Shown here: piece by piece, positions 1-8,800 of the stretch | Layout of the letters: each line of letters begins with the position of its first letter | How positions within the stretch are numbered: the stretch's first letter is position 1 | Source: AWTP1-13 sp963840445 | Lineage (GTDB): Bacteria; Pseudomonadota; Alphaproteobacteria; Rhizobiales; Hyphomicrobiaceae | NCBI GenBank assembly: GCA_963840445.1 | Contig: CAWIZC010000003.1 | Location: 15,683-79,682 of the forward strand | Direction: 5' to 3' | DNA length: 64,000 nucleotides | The notes under the pieces: model-generated | Databases searched by the model: none | What the model was told of the DNA's origin: nothing | What the model saw: the letters and a program-made list of their open reading frames with translations, nothing else | Translations under genes and position numbers: made by a program

Positions 1-136
1 TTTCGCTTCACTCAAGACCGTGAATCTCGCTCGACAATGCTAGAAATTGAGCAGGATTCACGCTTCGGCCGCTACGATCGTGATCGATCGAGGTGCGTTC
101 AAGCCGAAGCGATCTTGCTCTGGGAGAGCCAATACG

Positions 137-1165
137 ATGGGCTATAGCGTTGCAATTGTCGGGGCCACCGGAAACGTGGGCCGCGAGATGCTGTCGATCC
201 TGAGCGAGCGCCAGTTCCCCGTGAGCGAGGTGCACGCGGTTGCTTCACGCCGGTCGCAGGGCGTCGAGGTATCGTTCGGGGACGCGACGCTGAAATGCAA
301 GAACCTGGAGACGTTTGATTTTTCCAACGTCGACTTCTGCCTGATGTCGGCCGGCGGCAGCGTGTCCAAGGAGTGGTCGCCGAAGATCGCTGCCAAGGGC
401 TGCGTGGTGATCGATAACTCGTCGGCCTGGCGCTACGACATGGACGTGCCCCTGATCGTGCCCGAGGTGAACGCGGACGCGGTGGCCGGCTACACCAAGA
501 AGTACATCATCGCCAACCCCAACTGCTCGACGGCGCAGATGGTGGTGGCGCTGAAGCCGCTGCACGACCACGCCACCATCAAGCGCGTGGTGGTTGCCAC
601 CTACCAGTCCGTTTCCGGTGCCGGCAAGGATGCCATGGACGAGCTGTGGTCGCAGACCAAGGGCAAGTACGTGCCGGGCCAGGAGGTCGAGGCCAAGAAG
701 TTCCCCAAGGAGATCGCCTTCAACTGCATTCCTCAGATCGACGTCTTCATGGAGGACGGCTACACGAAAGAGGAATGGAAGATGGTGGCCGAGACCAAGA
801 AGATCCTCGACCCGCGCATCAAGGTGACGGCGACCTGCGTGCGCGTGCCGGTGTTCGTCAGCCACTGCGAGGCCGTGAACGTCGAGTTCGAGAAGCCGAT
901 CTCGGCCGATGAGGCGCGCGCCATCCTGCGCGAGGCTCCGGGCTGCCTGGTGATCGACAAGCGGGAGCCCGGTGGCTACATCACGCCGATGGAAGCGGCC
1001 GGCGAGGATGCGACCTACATCAGCCGCATCCGCGAGGACGCGACCGTCGAGAACGGCCTGTCGATGTGGGTGGTATCGGACAACCTGCGCAAGGGCGCAG
1101 CTCTCAACACCGTGCAGATCGCCGAGCTGATGATCAACCGCAAGCTGCTGAAGAAGGCGGCCTGA
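137..1165 (+). CDS. asd: Aspartate-semialdehyde dehydrogenase
   Basis: Reduces aspartyl phosphate to aspartate semialdehyde with NADPH, feeding lysine/diaminopimelate, methionine and threonine synthesis in the cytoplasm. The 342-residue product has the N-terminal nucleotide-binding motif GATGNVG at about residue 9, the active-site cysteine in PNCST (Cys130) and a late histidine in VSHCE (about residue 243). Length is normal for the family. An upstream in-frame extension to 47 exists, but the ATG at 137 gives the usual MGYSVAIVGATG start, so it is preferred. A strong terminator follows. dapF, another lysine/cell-wall precursor gene, lies 5 kb away on the other strand. Intact. Confidence 0.95.
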   Translation: MGYSVAIVGATGNVGREMLSILSERQFPVSEVHAVASRRSQGVEVSFGDATLKCKNLETFDFSNVDFCLMSAGGSVSKEWSPKIAAKGCVVIDNSSAWRYDMDVPLIVPEVNADAVAGYTKKYIIANPNCSTAQMVVALKPLHDHATIKRVVVATYQSVSGAGKDAMDELWSQTKGKYVPGQEVEAKKFPKEIAFNCIPQIDVFMEDGYTKEEWKMVAETKKILDPRIKVTATCVRVPVFVSHCEAVNVEFEKPISADEARAILREAPGCLVIDKREPGGYITPMEAAGEDATYISRIREDATVENGLSMWVVSDNLRKGAALNTVQIAELMINRKLLKKAA

Positions 1166-1200
1166 TCGGACCCACTCAGGGACACAAACACGCGCGAAGA

Positions 1201-1235
1201 AAAGCCCTGCGGGCTCAGGCCTGCAGGGCTTTTTC
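1201..1235 (+). terminator. Rho-independent terminator after asd
   Basis: GC-rich stem AGCCCTGC / GCAGGGCT followed by TTTTT, 36 bp after the asd stop. The A-run on the left arm means it could also act weakly on the convergent MarR gene. Confidence 0.8.
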
Positions 1236-1258
1236 GTGTCCCGGCGACTGCTGTTGCG

Positions 1259-1717
1259 TCAAGCCTGCGGCGACAGCTTCTGCAGCGTATCGACGATGGC
1301 CTGCAGCTCATCGATGAACTGCTCGCGCTGCTTGCCGGGCAGCGCTTCCAGAATGCGCTCATCGACCCGCTTGGCGGTCGGCTCGGCGCTGCGCAAGACG
1401 CGGCGGCCCTCATCCGTCAGCTTCACGGCATAGGCTCGCGCATCCTCTTTGGTGCGGCGGCGCTGCAGCAGACCCTTACGCTGCAAGCGTCGGACGATAT
1501 CGGCGAGCGTCGATCGATCGATACCGGTTCGATCGACCAAGCCGGTCTGGCTCAAACCTTCGTTGTTCGCCACGGTGACGAGCACGGCGAGCTGACGAGG
1601 CGTCAGATCGCCATCCTTCATTTCGGCGTGGAAGATATCTCCCGCACACTGCCCCGCACGATGCAGAAGATGAATGGGTGACCGACTAAGCCGGTCCAAG
1701 CTCGCGTCTCGTTTCAT
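1259..1717 (-). CDS. MarR-family transcriptional regulator
   Basis: Small DNA-binding regulator of 152 residues if started at the ATG at 1717; a longer in-frame extension to 1801 has no family-like content. The middle carries the winged helix-turn-helix typical of MarR: LTPRQLAVLVTVA, then LVDRTGIDRSTLADIVRRL as recognition helix, and a basic wing LLQRRRTKEDARAY. The C-terminal helix would form the dimer interface. MarR proteins usually repress a neighbouring operon in response to small phenolic or oxidant ligands, but no obvious target lies divergently here, so its regulon is unknown. It converges on asd. Confidence 0.85.
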   Translation of the reverse strand: MKRDASLDRLSRSPIHLLHRAGQCAGDIFHAEMKDGDLTPRQLAVLVTVANNEGLSQTGLVDRTGIDRSTLADIVRRLQRKGLLQRRRTKEDARAYAVKLTDEGRRVLRSAEPTAKRVDERILEALPGKQREQFIDELQAIVDTLQKLSPQA

Positions 1718-1932
1718 TTCGCTTTCGGATTGCTGCGAGGACACCAGAACGGCGATCGCTGAGGGTCTGCACGGGCGACCACGCCGACGCCCCTCTCCCA
1801 CAAAACGTTGAGACGAGTACGGCAGAGCCCCCTACGACTCATGATCGCACAACGGTCACCGCCAACACCACGTCGATGTGGCGCCGATACGCGCGGCGCA
1901 GTGTCTCACCTTTTTAGAAAAGGTGTGAAAAC

Positions 1933-2514
1933 TCACACCTCGGCCTTCGGCTCGTGTCTTTTGATCAACCCAATTTGCGACATGGCGAAAATTAGGGTGA
2001 GGGGCAGGATGCCGAACACCTTGAAGTTGACCCACGCGCCTTCGGAAAAATTGCGCCAGACGATTTCGTTGACGACAGCCATCACCACAAAAAACACCAT
2101 CCAGCGCAGCGTCAGCTTGCGCCAACCTTCTTCGGTGAGATTGAACGCCTCCCCGAACAGCAGCTTGAGGAGAGGTCTGCCCGTCAGCAGGCCGCCGAGC
2201 AGCACGCCGGCAAACAGCAGGTTGATGATGGTCGGCTTCATTTTGATGAAGTGCGCGTCGCCAAACCAGAATGTCAGGCTGCCGAACACGAGCACCAGCG
2301 CCGCGGTGGCAATAACCACAGGAGACACGCGACCGAGCAGCACTTTCGATGCAAGCACGGACACGAGCGTTGCGGCCATCAGCACGCCGGTAGCCCAGAA
2401 GATGTCGGCCAGGAACCAGGCAACAAAAAACGCCAGCAGCGGTCCGAGCTCGATCATCAGCTTGGTGCCGTGCGGCTGGGCCGTCGGGTTGGAGCCTTTG
2501 CCCTCCACGCTCAT
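1933..2514 (-). CDS. Septation protein A family membrane protein, copy 1
   Basis: Inner-membrane protein of the IspZ/YciB (intracellular septation protein A) family, 193 residues from the ATG at 2514. About five hydrophobic segments alternate with short loops. The family signature around FGEAFNLTEEGWRKLTLRW is clear, as is the following FFVVMAVVNEIVWRNF stretch. The family is linked to cell division and envelope synthesis in enterobacteria; its biochemical role is not settled. It is the last gene of a leftward run dapF-mtaB-ftsY-ispZ copy 2-ispZ copy 1, 52 bp behind its paralogue. Confidence 0.85.
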   Translation of the reverse strand: MSVEGKGSNPTAQPHGTKLMIELGPLLAFFVAWFLADIFWATGVLMAATLVSVLASKVLLGRVSPVVIATAALVLVFGSLTFWFGDAHFIKMKPTIINLLFAGVLLGGLLTGRPLLKLLFGEAFNLTEEGWRKLTLRWMVFFVVMAVVNEIVWRNFSEGAWVNFKVFGILPLTLIFAMSQIGLIKRHEPKAEV

Positions 2515-2566
2515 GGCCCAATGCTCCGCATCTTTTGGTCGACTGCTGCTTTGCGAGCTGAGGCGC

Positions 2567-3202
2567 TCACATGGGATCGCGCGCCGCGACCGGCTCCGGC
2601 AACCGGTACTTCTGCAGCACACGCACCTGCCACCAGAAATACACTGCCGTTAACGGCATGATCACGAAGATCTTGAATAGGATCCAGATATCGATGCCCG
2701 TGAACACGCGGTTGAGCGCAACGACGTGTGCGTGGGCACATCCGAGCCGCACCACCTCGTTGGCGACAGCCGTGAACAGGAAGAACACGGCGACGTTGCG
2801 GGTCAGCTTGGTCCAACCCTCCTCGGTGTAACCGAAGGTCTTGCCGAACACGAATTTGAAGAAGTTGTGGTCCGTCCGCATCCCGATCCACAGCACCGCG
2901 GCCACGATCAGGTTGAACAGGGTGACCTTGATCTGCACCCACATCGCATCGCCCGTGATCAGCGTCATGGTGCCGAAAGTCACACTGACGGCGCCGGCGA
3001 TGAAGGGCATTACGGGCGGGCGGCCGAGCACCCACAAGGTCGCGACCAGCGAGACGAGCGTGCAGCCGATCAGGGCCCAAGTGCCGGCCGCGATGCCGTA
3101 AATGCCGTTCACGAGGAACATCGCGAACAGTGGGCCGATCTCGCCCACGATATTTACGGTCTGTTCGGCGTTGAACGGGAAGTGTCGTCGCCGCCAATTC
3201 AT
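2567..3202 (-). CDS. ispZ: Septation protein A family membrane protein, copy 2
   Basis: Second IspZ/YciB-type inner-membrane protein, 211 residues from the ATG at 3202 (a GTG at 3217 is an alternative). It shares with copy 1 the block FGKTFGYTEEGWTKLTRN and the following aromatic membrane helix with NEVVR. Its position directly after ftsY is the usual alphaproteobacterial ispZ position, so I assign the symbol to this copy. The two proteins have diverged strongly outside the core block, so the duplication is old. A short C-terminal basic tail is specific to this copy. Confidence 0.85.
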   Translation of the reverse strand: MNWRRRHFPFNAEQTVNIVGEIGPLFAMFLVNGIYGIAAGTWALIGCTLVSLVATLWVLGRPPVMPFIAGAVSVTFGTMTLITGDAMWVQIKVTLFNLIVAAVLWIGMRTDHNFFKFVFGKTFGYTEEGWTKLTRNVAVFFLFTAVANEVVRLGCAHAHVVALNRVFTGIDIWILFKIFVIMPLTAVYFWWQVRVLQKYRLPEPVAARDPM

Positions 3203-3268
3203 TGTTTCGACTGCCACGTTTTCTTTCTTAGGCGGCTCTTCCGAGATCCAGCCCCTCCCTGGGCCTTT

Positions 3269-4324
3269 TTAGCCCAGCGCGATGGCGCGTGCAAACTCTC
3301 CGGCGTCGAACGCGGCCAGGTCCTCGATGCCCTCGCCGATCCCTATGGCATGGACAGGAAGGCCGAACTTGGCCGAAATTGCGACTAGGATACCGCCTCG
3401 CGCGGTACCGTCCAGCTTGGTCATGACCAACCCTGTAACCCCAGCTTTATCCTTGAATATTTCCACTTGGTTAAGCGCATTCTGACCGGTGGTTGCATCG
3501 AGCACCAGCAGCACCTGATGCGGTGCGCTGGGGTCAATTTTGCGCAGCACGCGAATCACCTTCTCCAACTCGTCCATCAGGGCCTGCTTGTTCTGCAGAC
3601 GGCCGGCGGTGTCGATCAGCAACACATCGCTTGCTTTCTCACGCGCGAACTTCAGTGCATCGAACACCAGTCCGGCTGCGTCCGCCCCGGTCTCTCGGGC
3701 AACCACCTCGGCCCCGGTGCGGGCGCCCCAGATCTTGAGCTGCTCGACGGCCGCGGCACGGAAGGTGTCGCCGGCGGCGAGGGTGACGGTACGGCCCTCG
3801 GCCCTCAGTCGGTGCGCCAGCTTGCCGATGGTGGTGGTCTTGCCGGTGCCATTGACGCCGGTGACCAGGATGACATGGGGCTTGTGATCACCCTTAATGC
3901 GCAGCGGCTTGGCGACGGGAGCCAGCGCACGCTCGACTTCTGCGGCGAGTACCGCGCGCACTTCTTCCGTCGCGATCTCCTTGTCGTGGCGTCCCTTGGC
4001 CAGCGCGGCAGAGATGCGTGCGGCAGTCTCCACGCCGAGGTCTGCCTGGATCAGCAGATCTTCCAACTCCTGCAGCGTATCGGCATCGAGCTTGCGCTTG
4101 GTGAAGAGGCCGGCGATGTCTTGCGACAGCTTGGCCGACGTCTTGGTCAGACCGGCCTTGAGGCGCTGAAACCAACCAAGCTTCGGCGCCGGCTCGGCCG
4201 GCGCGTCCGATTGTTGCGCAGGCGTCGGATCGGGCGCAACCTCCGGCGCTGCTTCAGGGGCGGGCTCCGCACTACGGCGAAACGCGCTGAACAGGCCACG
4301 GGATTTTGCCGGCTTGTCGGTCAC
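3269..4324 (-). CDS. ftsY: Signal recognition particle receptor FtsY
   Basis: SRP receptor GTPase that docks ribosome-SRP complexes at the inner membrane. Order: acidic, proline/alanine-rich A region (residues 1-50), N domain four-helix bundle (50-135), then G domain with P-loop GVNGTGKTTTIGKLA, DTFRAAA, DTAGRLQNK, TKLDGTARGG and the closing GIGEGIEDL. 351 residues, normal for alphaproteobacteria. I place the start at the GTG at 4324, which overlaps the mtaB stop by four bases (GTGA); a GTG three codons further upstream is possible. Its partner ffh lies 4.5 kb away on the other strand. Intact. Confidence 0.93.
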   Translation of the reverse strand: MTDKPAKSRGLFSAFRRSAEPAPEAAPEVAPDPTPAQQSDAPAEPAPKLGWFQRLKAGLTKTSAKLSQDIAGLFTKRKLDADTLQELEDLLIQADLGVETAARISAALAKGRHDKEIATEEVRAVLAAEVERALAPVAKPLRIKGDHKPHVILVTGVNGTGKTTTIGKLAHRLRAEGRTVTLAAGDTFRAAAVEQLKIWGARTGAEVVARETGADAAGLVFDALKFAREKASDVLLIDTAGRLQNKQALMDELEKVIRVLRKIDPSAPHQVLLVLDATTGQNALNQVEIFKDKAGVTGLVMTKLDGTARGGILVAISAKFGLPVHAIGIGEGIEDLAAFDAGEFARAIALG

Positions 4325-5591
4325 GCCACACACATGGTCGCAAGCAGCTCACCACGCAACCGCCGTCCGGTGGACCCAGTGACGCGGGCCTCGACCAGCG
4401 TGCCGGGTGTGGCGAGACCATCAAGCTCGAGTTCGGCAAAGCCGGGCGTGCGTCCCAACCGCTCGCGCTCGATCAGCAGCTCGACATGCGCACCGACCTG
4501 TCGATCGAGGTGGGCGGCCAGCGCTGCTTCACCCCGCTGCCGCAGCCGCGCTGCCCTGTCCTTGACGACCGAGCCTGCAACCTGCGGCATGCGTGCGGCG
4601 GGAGTGCCCTTGCGCGGCGAGAACGGGAACACGTGCAGGAAAGTCAGCCCGCAATCCTCGACCAGGCCAAGCGAATTGGCGAACATCTCTTCGCTCTCGG
4701 TGGGGAAGCCGGCGATCAGGTCGGCACCGAAAACAATGCCAGGTCGCAGCCGCCGCGCCTCCGCGCAGAAGCCGATTGCATCCGCGCGACAATGCCGGCG
4801 CTTCATGCGCTTGAGGATCATGTCGTCGCCGGATTGCATCGACAGGTGCAGATGCGGCATCAGGCGCGGCTCATCGGCGATGGCAGCCAGCAGATGCGCG
4901 TCGGCCTCCACCTGGTCGATCGACGACAGCCGCAGACGGGCCAGCTCCGGCACATGCCGCAGGATGTGCCGCACCAGCTTGCCGAGCGTCATCTCCGCCG
5001 GCAAATCAGCGCCGTAGGAAGTGATGTCCACGCCGGTCAGCACGACCTCGAGCGTAGCCGGCCTCGACTAGCCTACGCACCTGCGCCACCACCTCGCCCG
5101 CCGGCACCGAGCGCGATGGCTCCGCGCCCATAGGGGATAATGCAGAACGTACAGCGATGATCGCAGCCGTTCTGCACTTGAACGAACGCGCGTGCGTTGC
5201 TGCCGAAGCCGTCGACCATGGCGTGCGCCGTCTCGCGCACCGACATGATGTCGTTGACCTGCACGCGCAGGCTGTCGCCGGTGCCGAGGCCGCGGCCCAA
5301 CTCCCGGAACGTCTCCGCCTGCATCTTCTCGGCGTTGCCGATCACGCGATCGATCTCGGGCATGGCGGCGAAGCGCTCCGGCTCGATCTGCGCGGCGCAA
5401 CCCGTGACGATGATCTGCGCGCCAGGATTCTCGCGCCGCAGCTTGCGGATGGTCTGGGTCGCCTGGCGCACAGCCTCACCGGTGACCGCACAGGTATTGA
5501 CGATCACCGCGTCGCTCAAGCCGGCGTCGGCCGCGTGCCGGCGCATCACCTCGGATTCGTAGGCATTGAGACGGCAGCCCAGCGTCACCAC
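4321..5591 (-). CDS. mtaB: tRNA (N6-threonylcarbamoyladenosine-37-C2) methylthiotransferase, frame-broken
   Basis: Radical-SAM/iron-sulfur enzyme that adds a methylthio group to t6A37 of ANN-decoding tRNAs. The N-terminal UPF0004 domain (VVTLGCRLNAYESEV, NTCAVTGEA, VTGCAAQ) provides three cysteines for the first cluster; the radical-SAM motif CDHRCTFC and a C-terminal TRAM-like part follow. Reading is interrupted twice: an extra base near 5118-5122 and an extra T near 5050-5054. Removing both restores a continuous protein through LTGVDITSYG. The open frame runs upstream through a palindromic repeat, but the family start is the GTG at 5591 or 5588. The stop overlaps ftsY. Confidence 0.85.
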
Positions 5592-5608
5592 GCGAACGGG
5601 CCCTTGCG

Positions 5609-5731
5609 TCCCCTCCCCCCACTCTTCCGTGGGGAGGGGGCTAGGGTGAGGGGCAGCCGCAGGTTCCAGCATCGGTGTGTGCCGCTGCCCCTCACCCCGA
5701 CCCTCTCCCCACAAGTGGGGAGAGGGAGAAT
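5609..5731. repeat. Paired interspersed palindromic repeat, family A
   Basis: Two facing copies of a G/C-rich palindromic module of the CCCCTCACCC...CTCTCCCC/GGGGAGAGG type, widespread between genes in Hyphomicrobiales. The copies are separated by about 35 bp and could fold into one long hairpin in RNA between dapF and mtaB. They explain the low-complexity peptide seen if mtaB is translated from too far upstream. Confidence 0.85.
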
Positions 5732-5750
5732 TGGAGAGCCTACCCATCGT

Positions 5751-6602
5751 TCACACCGGCTCGAGCGCTTCGAGCACGCCATCGTGCTCGACCTCGACAG
5801 GCCCGGTCATGAAGATGCGATCGTCGGCGCGCCATTCGATCTCCAGGTCGCCGCCCGGCAGCGTCACGACCGTCTGCCGGCCGGTGAGGCTCTTGCGCGC
5901 CGCACATACCGTGGCCGCGCAAGCCGCGCTGCCGCATGCCCTGGTGAGGCCCGCGCCGCGCTCCCAGGTTCGCACGATGATGGAGTTCGGCGAGGTGACC
6001 CTGGCCAGCGAGATATTGGCGCGCTCGGGAAAGATCGGATGGTTCTCCAGCATCGGGCCGAAGCGGCCGAGGTCGAACGCCTGCACGTCCTCGACCCAGA
6101 AGATGGCGTGCGGGTTGCCGATGTTGGCGACCGACGGCGAGTGCAGCAGCGGCTTGTCGATCGGCCCGATCTGCAGCTCGATCGCCCGCGTATCGTGGAA
6201 AGGCTCGGCAAGCGGGATGTCCCGCCAGCCGAATTTGGGACTACCCATGTCGACGGTGATGCGGTCGATGCCGCCAACCTTGACCTCGAGCAAGCCCGCC
6301 ACCGTTTCGAAATTCAGCACCGTGCGCGTCGTCTGCTGGGCCACCGTCCACCCGACGCAGCGCATGCCGTTGCCGCAGGCCTCCGCTGCCGACCCGTCCG
6401 TATTGTAGATCCGCACGTAGGCCTCGCTTCCGGCGGTCCTTGGATCGTGCAGCACCATCATCTGGTCGAAATGCGAGCCCGGGCGCCGGGCGATGGCACG
6501 TGCCTCCCCATCGCTCAGCACGCGACCCGTGCCACGCAAATCCACCACCACAATCTCGTTGCCGAGACCGTTCATCTTGCGGAAGGGGAGCGCCGTGGTC
6601 AT
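5751..6602 (-). CDS. dapF: Diaminopimelate epimerase
   Basis: Converts LL- to meso-diaminopimelate, the precursor of lysine and of peptidoglycan cross-links. 283 residues. Both catalytic cysteines are visible: the first in EACGNGMRC (about residue 76), the second in RACGSAACA (about residue 220), with the preceding ERGAG. The N-terminal FRKMNGLGNEIVVVDL is typical. It heads the leftward group that continues into mtaB and ftsY. Its start faces the sugar dehydrogenase gene across a 133-bp divergent promoter region. Intact. Confidence 0.95.
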   Translation of the reverse strand: MTTALPFRKMNGLGNEIVVVDLRGTGRVLSDGEARAIARRPGSHFDQMMVLHDPRTAGSEAYVRIYNTDGSAAEACGNGMRCVGWTVAQQTTRTVLNFETVAGLLEVKVGGIDRITVDMGSPKFGWRDIPLAEPFHDTRAIELQIGPIDKPLLHSPSVANIGNPHAIFWVEDVQAFDLGRFGPMLENHPIFPERANISLARVTSPNSIIVRTWERGAGLTRACGSAACAATVCAARKSLTGRQTVVTLPGGDLEIEWRADDRIFMTGPVEVEHDGVLEALEPV

Positions 6603-6735
6603 GCCCCCTTATATGGCGGGTCGGCTGCCCAGCACAATCGCGCCTGCGAATGGCGAGAATATTAGGAACACTGCCCTTGCAGCGCCGGGCATCAGTGACC
6701 AAACCCTTAACCTGCAAACGCTTGGAGCCAACCTG

Positions 6736-7878
6736 ATGCGCATCGCTTCTGCCCTGGCCGTCGCCGGCACCGTTGTGGGCTTAGCCGTGCCTGCAGCCGC
6801 CCAGATCACCCAAGCACCCAACGAGACAACCAAACGCGCCATCAAAGTGGAGACGGTGGCCAAGGGGCTGGTGCACCCCTGGGGGCTGGCCTTCCTGCCC
6901 GACGGACGGCAGCTCGTCACCGAACGACCCGGGCGCATGCGCATCATCGGCAAGGACGGCAAACTGTCCGAGCCTCTGCAGGGGGTGCCCGCCGTCTACG
7001 CCAACGGGCAGGGCGGACTGCTCGATGTGGTGTTGAGCCCCGACTTCGCGGTGTCCGGTCTGATCTACTTCTCCTACGCCGAGCCGCGCGGCGGCGGCAG
7101 CAACGGCACCACGGTAGCACGGGCGAGGCTCGTCACGCAGGGCAACGGCGGCCGGCTCGACAATTTCCAGATCGTTTTCCGGCAGGAGCCCAACTACGTC
7201 TCCAGTCAACACTTCGGCTCGCGCATCGTCTTCATGCCGGACGGCTCGCTGTTCATCACCCTCGGCGAGCGCTATTCGGCCCGCGATCAGGCGCAGAACC
7301 CCGCCAATCATCTCGGCAAGCTGATCCGCGTGCTGCCGGACGGGCGCCCGCACCCTGACAACCCGAAGCGCGAAGGCTGGCGTCCGGAAATCTGGTCGAT
7401 CGGGCATCGCAACGTGCAGGGCGCCGCTCTCCATCCCGCCAGCAACCGACTGTGGACCATCGAGCACGGCGCACGCGGCGGCGATGAAATCAACGTGCCG
7501 CAATCAGGCAAGAACTATGGCTGGCCGGTCATCACCTACGGCCGCGACTACTCGGGCGCCAAGATCGGCGAGGGCACGGCGAAGCCGGGCATGGAGCAGC
7601 CGATCTACTATTGGGATCCATCGATCGCCCCGTCCGGAGCCGCCTTCTACACGGCCGATTTGTTTCCCGAATGGAAGGGCAACCTGTTGGTCGGCGCGCT
7701 CGCTGGCCAGGCCCTGCACCGCATGGTCCTCGATGGTGAGAAGATCGTTGGCGAGGAAGCGCTGCTGACGGACCTGCACGAGCGCATCCGCGACGTGCGC
7801 CAGGGACCGGACGGCGCCATCTGGCTGCTGACCGACGATCCGCAAGGCCGCGTGCTGCGCGTGGTGCCGGCTTCCTAA
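6736..7878 (+). CDS. PQQ-type soluble sugar dehydrogenase, periplasmic
   Basis: 380-residue secreted beta-propeller enzyme of the glucose/sorbosone dehydrogenase family (like E. coli YliI aldose sugar dehydrogenase), which oxidises sugars using pyrroloquinoline quinone. A Sec signal peptide occupies residues 1-25 and ends at an AAAQ site. Family landmarks follow in order: GLVHPWGLAFLPDG, NGQGGLLDVVLSPDF, GSRIVFMPDGSLFITLGER, WSIGHRNVQGAALHP, EHGARGGDEIN and GKNYGWPV. The ATG at 6736 is chosen because the signal peptide begins there. Real substrate is unknown. The stop overlaps the convergent EF-hand gene by three bases. Confidence 0.9.
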   Translation: MRIASALAVAGTVVGLAVPAAAQITQAPNETTKRAIKVETVAKGLVHPWGLAFLPDGRQLVTERPGRMRIIGKDGKLSEPLQGVPAVYANGQGGLLDVVLSPDFAVSGLIYFSYAEPRGGGSNGTTVARARLVTQGNGGRLDNFQIVFRQEPNYVSSQHFGSRIVFMPDGSLFITLGERYSARDQAQNPANHLGKLIRVLPDGRPHPDNPKREGWRPEIWSIGHRNVQGAALHPASNRLWTIEHGARGGDEINVPQSGKNYGWPVITYGRDYSGAKIGEGTAKPGMEQPIYYWDPSIAPSGAAFYTADLFPEWKGNLLVGALAGQALHRMVLDGEKIVGEEALLTDLHERIRDVRQGPDGAIWLLTDDPQGRVLRVVPAS

Positions 7879-8372
7879 AGACCCTGGCCGCCCCCGCCCG
7901 GTCCACGCTGCCGCTTGCCCTTGCCCTGTCCTGTCGGGCCAGGACTGCGCTCGCCCATCTTCTCATCGCGGCCGATCACGCAGTCGCCGTTCTTGTCGAG
8001 CAGGCGAAACGCCGGATTGGGTTTGTCGATGATTTCGGCGACCGTCACTTTGCCATCGCCGTTGGCATCGAAGTAGTCGAAGTTGGCTATCCCGAACAGG
8101 TGATCCACGCGTGCCATGGCCGCGAACTCCTCGCGCGACAGGGCGCCGTCCTTGTTGGCATCGGCATCGGCAAACAGCCCGCTGGCGTACTTCTTCCACT
8201 CCTCGCACGTGACCTCGCCGTCGCGGTTGATGTCCCAGGTCGCCGCGGCAGACGCGAAGGCGCGATCGATCTCGGATGCCGACCCGAGCGGAGAGTCCTG
8301 CGTTGCGCAGCCGACAGCGCCGGCGGCCAGCGCAACAAGCATCACGACCGTGCGTGGATGCAGTGAAGGCAT
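7875..8372 (-). CDS. EF-hand calcium-binding lipoprotein
   Basis: 165-residue protein from the ATG at 8372. A short signal peptide ends in a lipobox-like AVGC, so it is probably a lipoprotein exported to the envelope. Several EF-hand type loops follow: DINRDGEVTCEEW, DADANKDGALSREEF, DANGDGKVTVAEI and DKNGDCVIGRDE. The C-terminus is a glycine/basic low-complexity tail. It would bind Ca2+ in the periplasm. Its convergent neighbour belongs to a calcium-binding dehydrogenase family, but a functional link is only a guess. Confidence 0.85.
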   Translation of the reverse strand: MPSLHPRTVVMLVALAAGAVGCATQDSPLGSASEIDRAFASAAATWDINRDGEVTCEEWKKYASGLFADADANKDGALSREEFAAMARVDHLFGIANFDYFDANGDGKVTVAEIIDKPNPAFRLLDKNGDCVIGRDEKMGERSPGPTGQGKGKRQRGPGGGGQGL

Positions 8373-8436
8373 GCCGATTGCGGGCTCCCCGTGCCCCCCT
8401 TCTCGCAGAACGGCCGCCGCCGTCAAAACCCGTTGG

Positions 8437-8574
8437 CCCGGTTCCTGCAACCTTATGTTGGCAAGCAGGCGCTGATGCCCCGCCCTGGCACCAGCGCTTC
8501 AAACCGGGACTAACCAAGCTTCCGTGGGGGAAAACGCGGGGACAGGCCCCAGCCAAGTGGCTGGGGCCTTTTTT
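8437..8574 (+). ncRNA. Candidate structured small RNA ending in a terminator
   Basis: Between two divergent genes the + strand shows a closing helix CCCGGTT (8437-8443) with AACCGGG (8502-8508). It encloses two hairpins: CCTGC (8444-8448) with GCAGG (8465-8469), and GCGCTG..TGCC (8469-8479) with GGCA..CAGCGC (8487-8497). The arrangement is a three-way junction; one G is shared by the two hairpins as written. A strong terminator closes the unit 36 bp later. No reading frame fits. I do not recognise an RNA family. It might instead be an attenuator upstream of ffh. Confidence 0.45.
8545..8574 (+). terminator. Rho-independent terminator in front of ffh
   Basis: Perfect 10-bp stem GGCCCCAGCC / GGCTGGGGCC, four-base loop, then TTTTTT. 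It points right, away from the EF-hand gene and before ffh, so no annotated protein gene uses it. The stretch from 8575 to 8800 holds a TTGACA (8576-8581) that could be a -35 box for ffh, without a convincing -10. Confidence 0.85.
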
Positions 8575-8800
8575 GTTGACATCCCCCGGCTGCCGGAACA
8601 CTTTGCGGCCCATTCAGACGGCCCGTGAACGCGAGCCGCTGCCCTGCACATGGTTTGGCCCAGTTGGCCGGCACCGGGAGGCAGGGTGGTCAACGTCCGC
8701 CAGCGCCTAGCGCCCGCGGGCGCGTTTGCGTTTGGCCCGTCGGCTTGCCACATACGTGCGGGTTGCATTTTGGCACATCCGCGACGGTGAACGAGGTTCG

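Noticed and set aside
1808..2653. Long + strand frame opposite the first IspZ-type gene
   Set aside because: Ser/Thr/Pro-rich shadow of a membrane protein gene; no start signal or family content.
3467..5133. Long + strand frames opposite ftsY and mtaB
   Set aside because: Mirror images of recognised genes with Arg/His-rich low-complexity translations.
8575..8800. Possible 4.5S/SRP RNA gene near ffh
   Set aside because: The conserved SRP tetraloop/asymmetric-loop sequence (GGAAGCAG-type) is absent on both strands.
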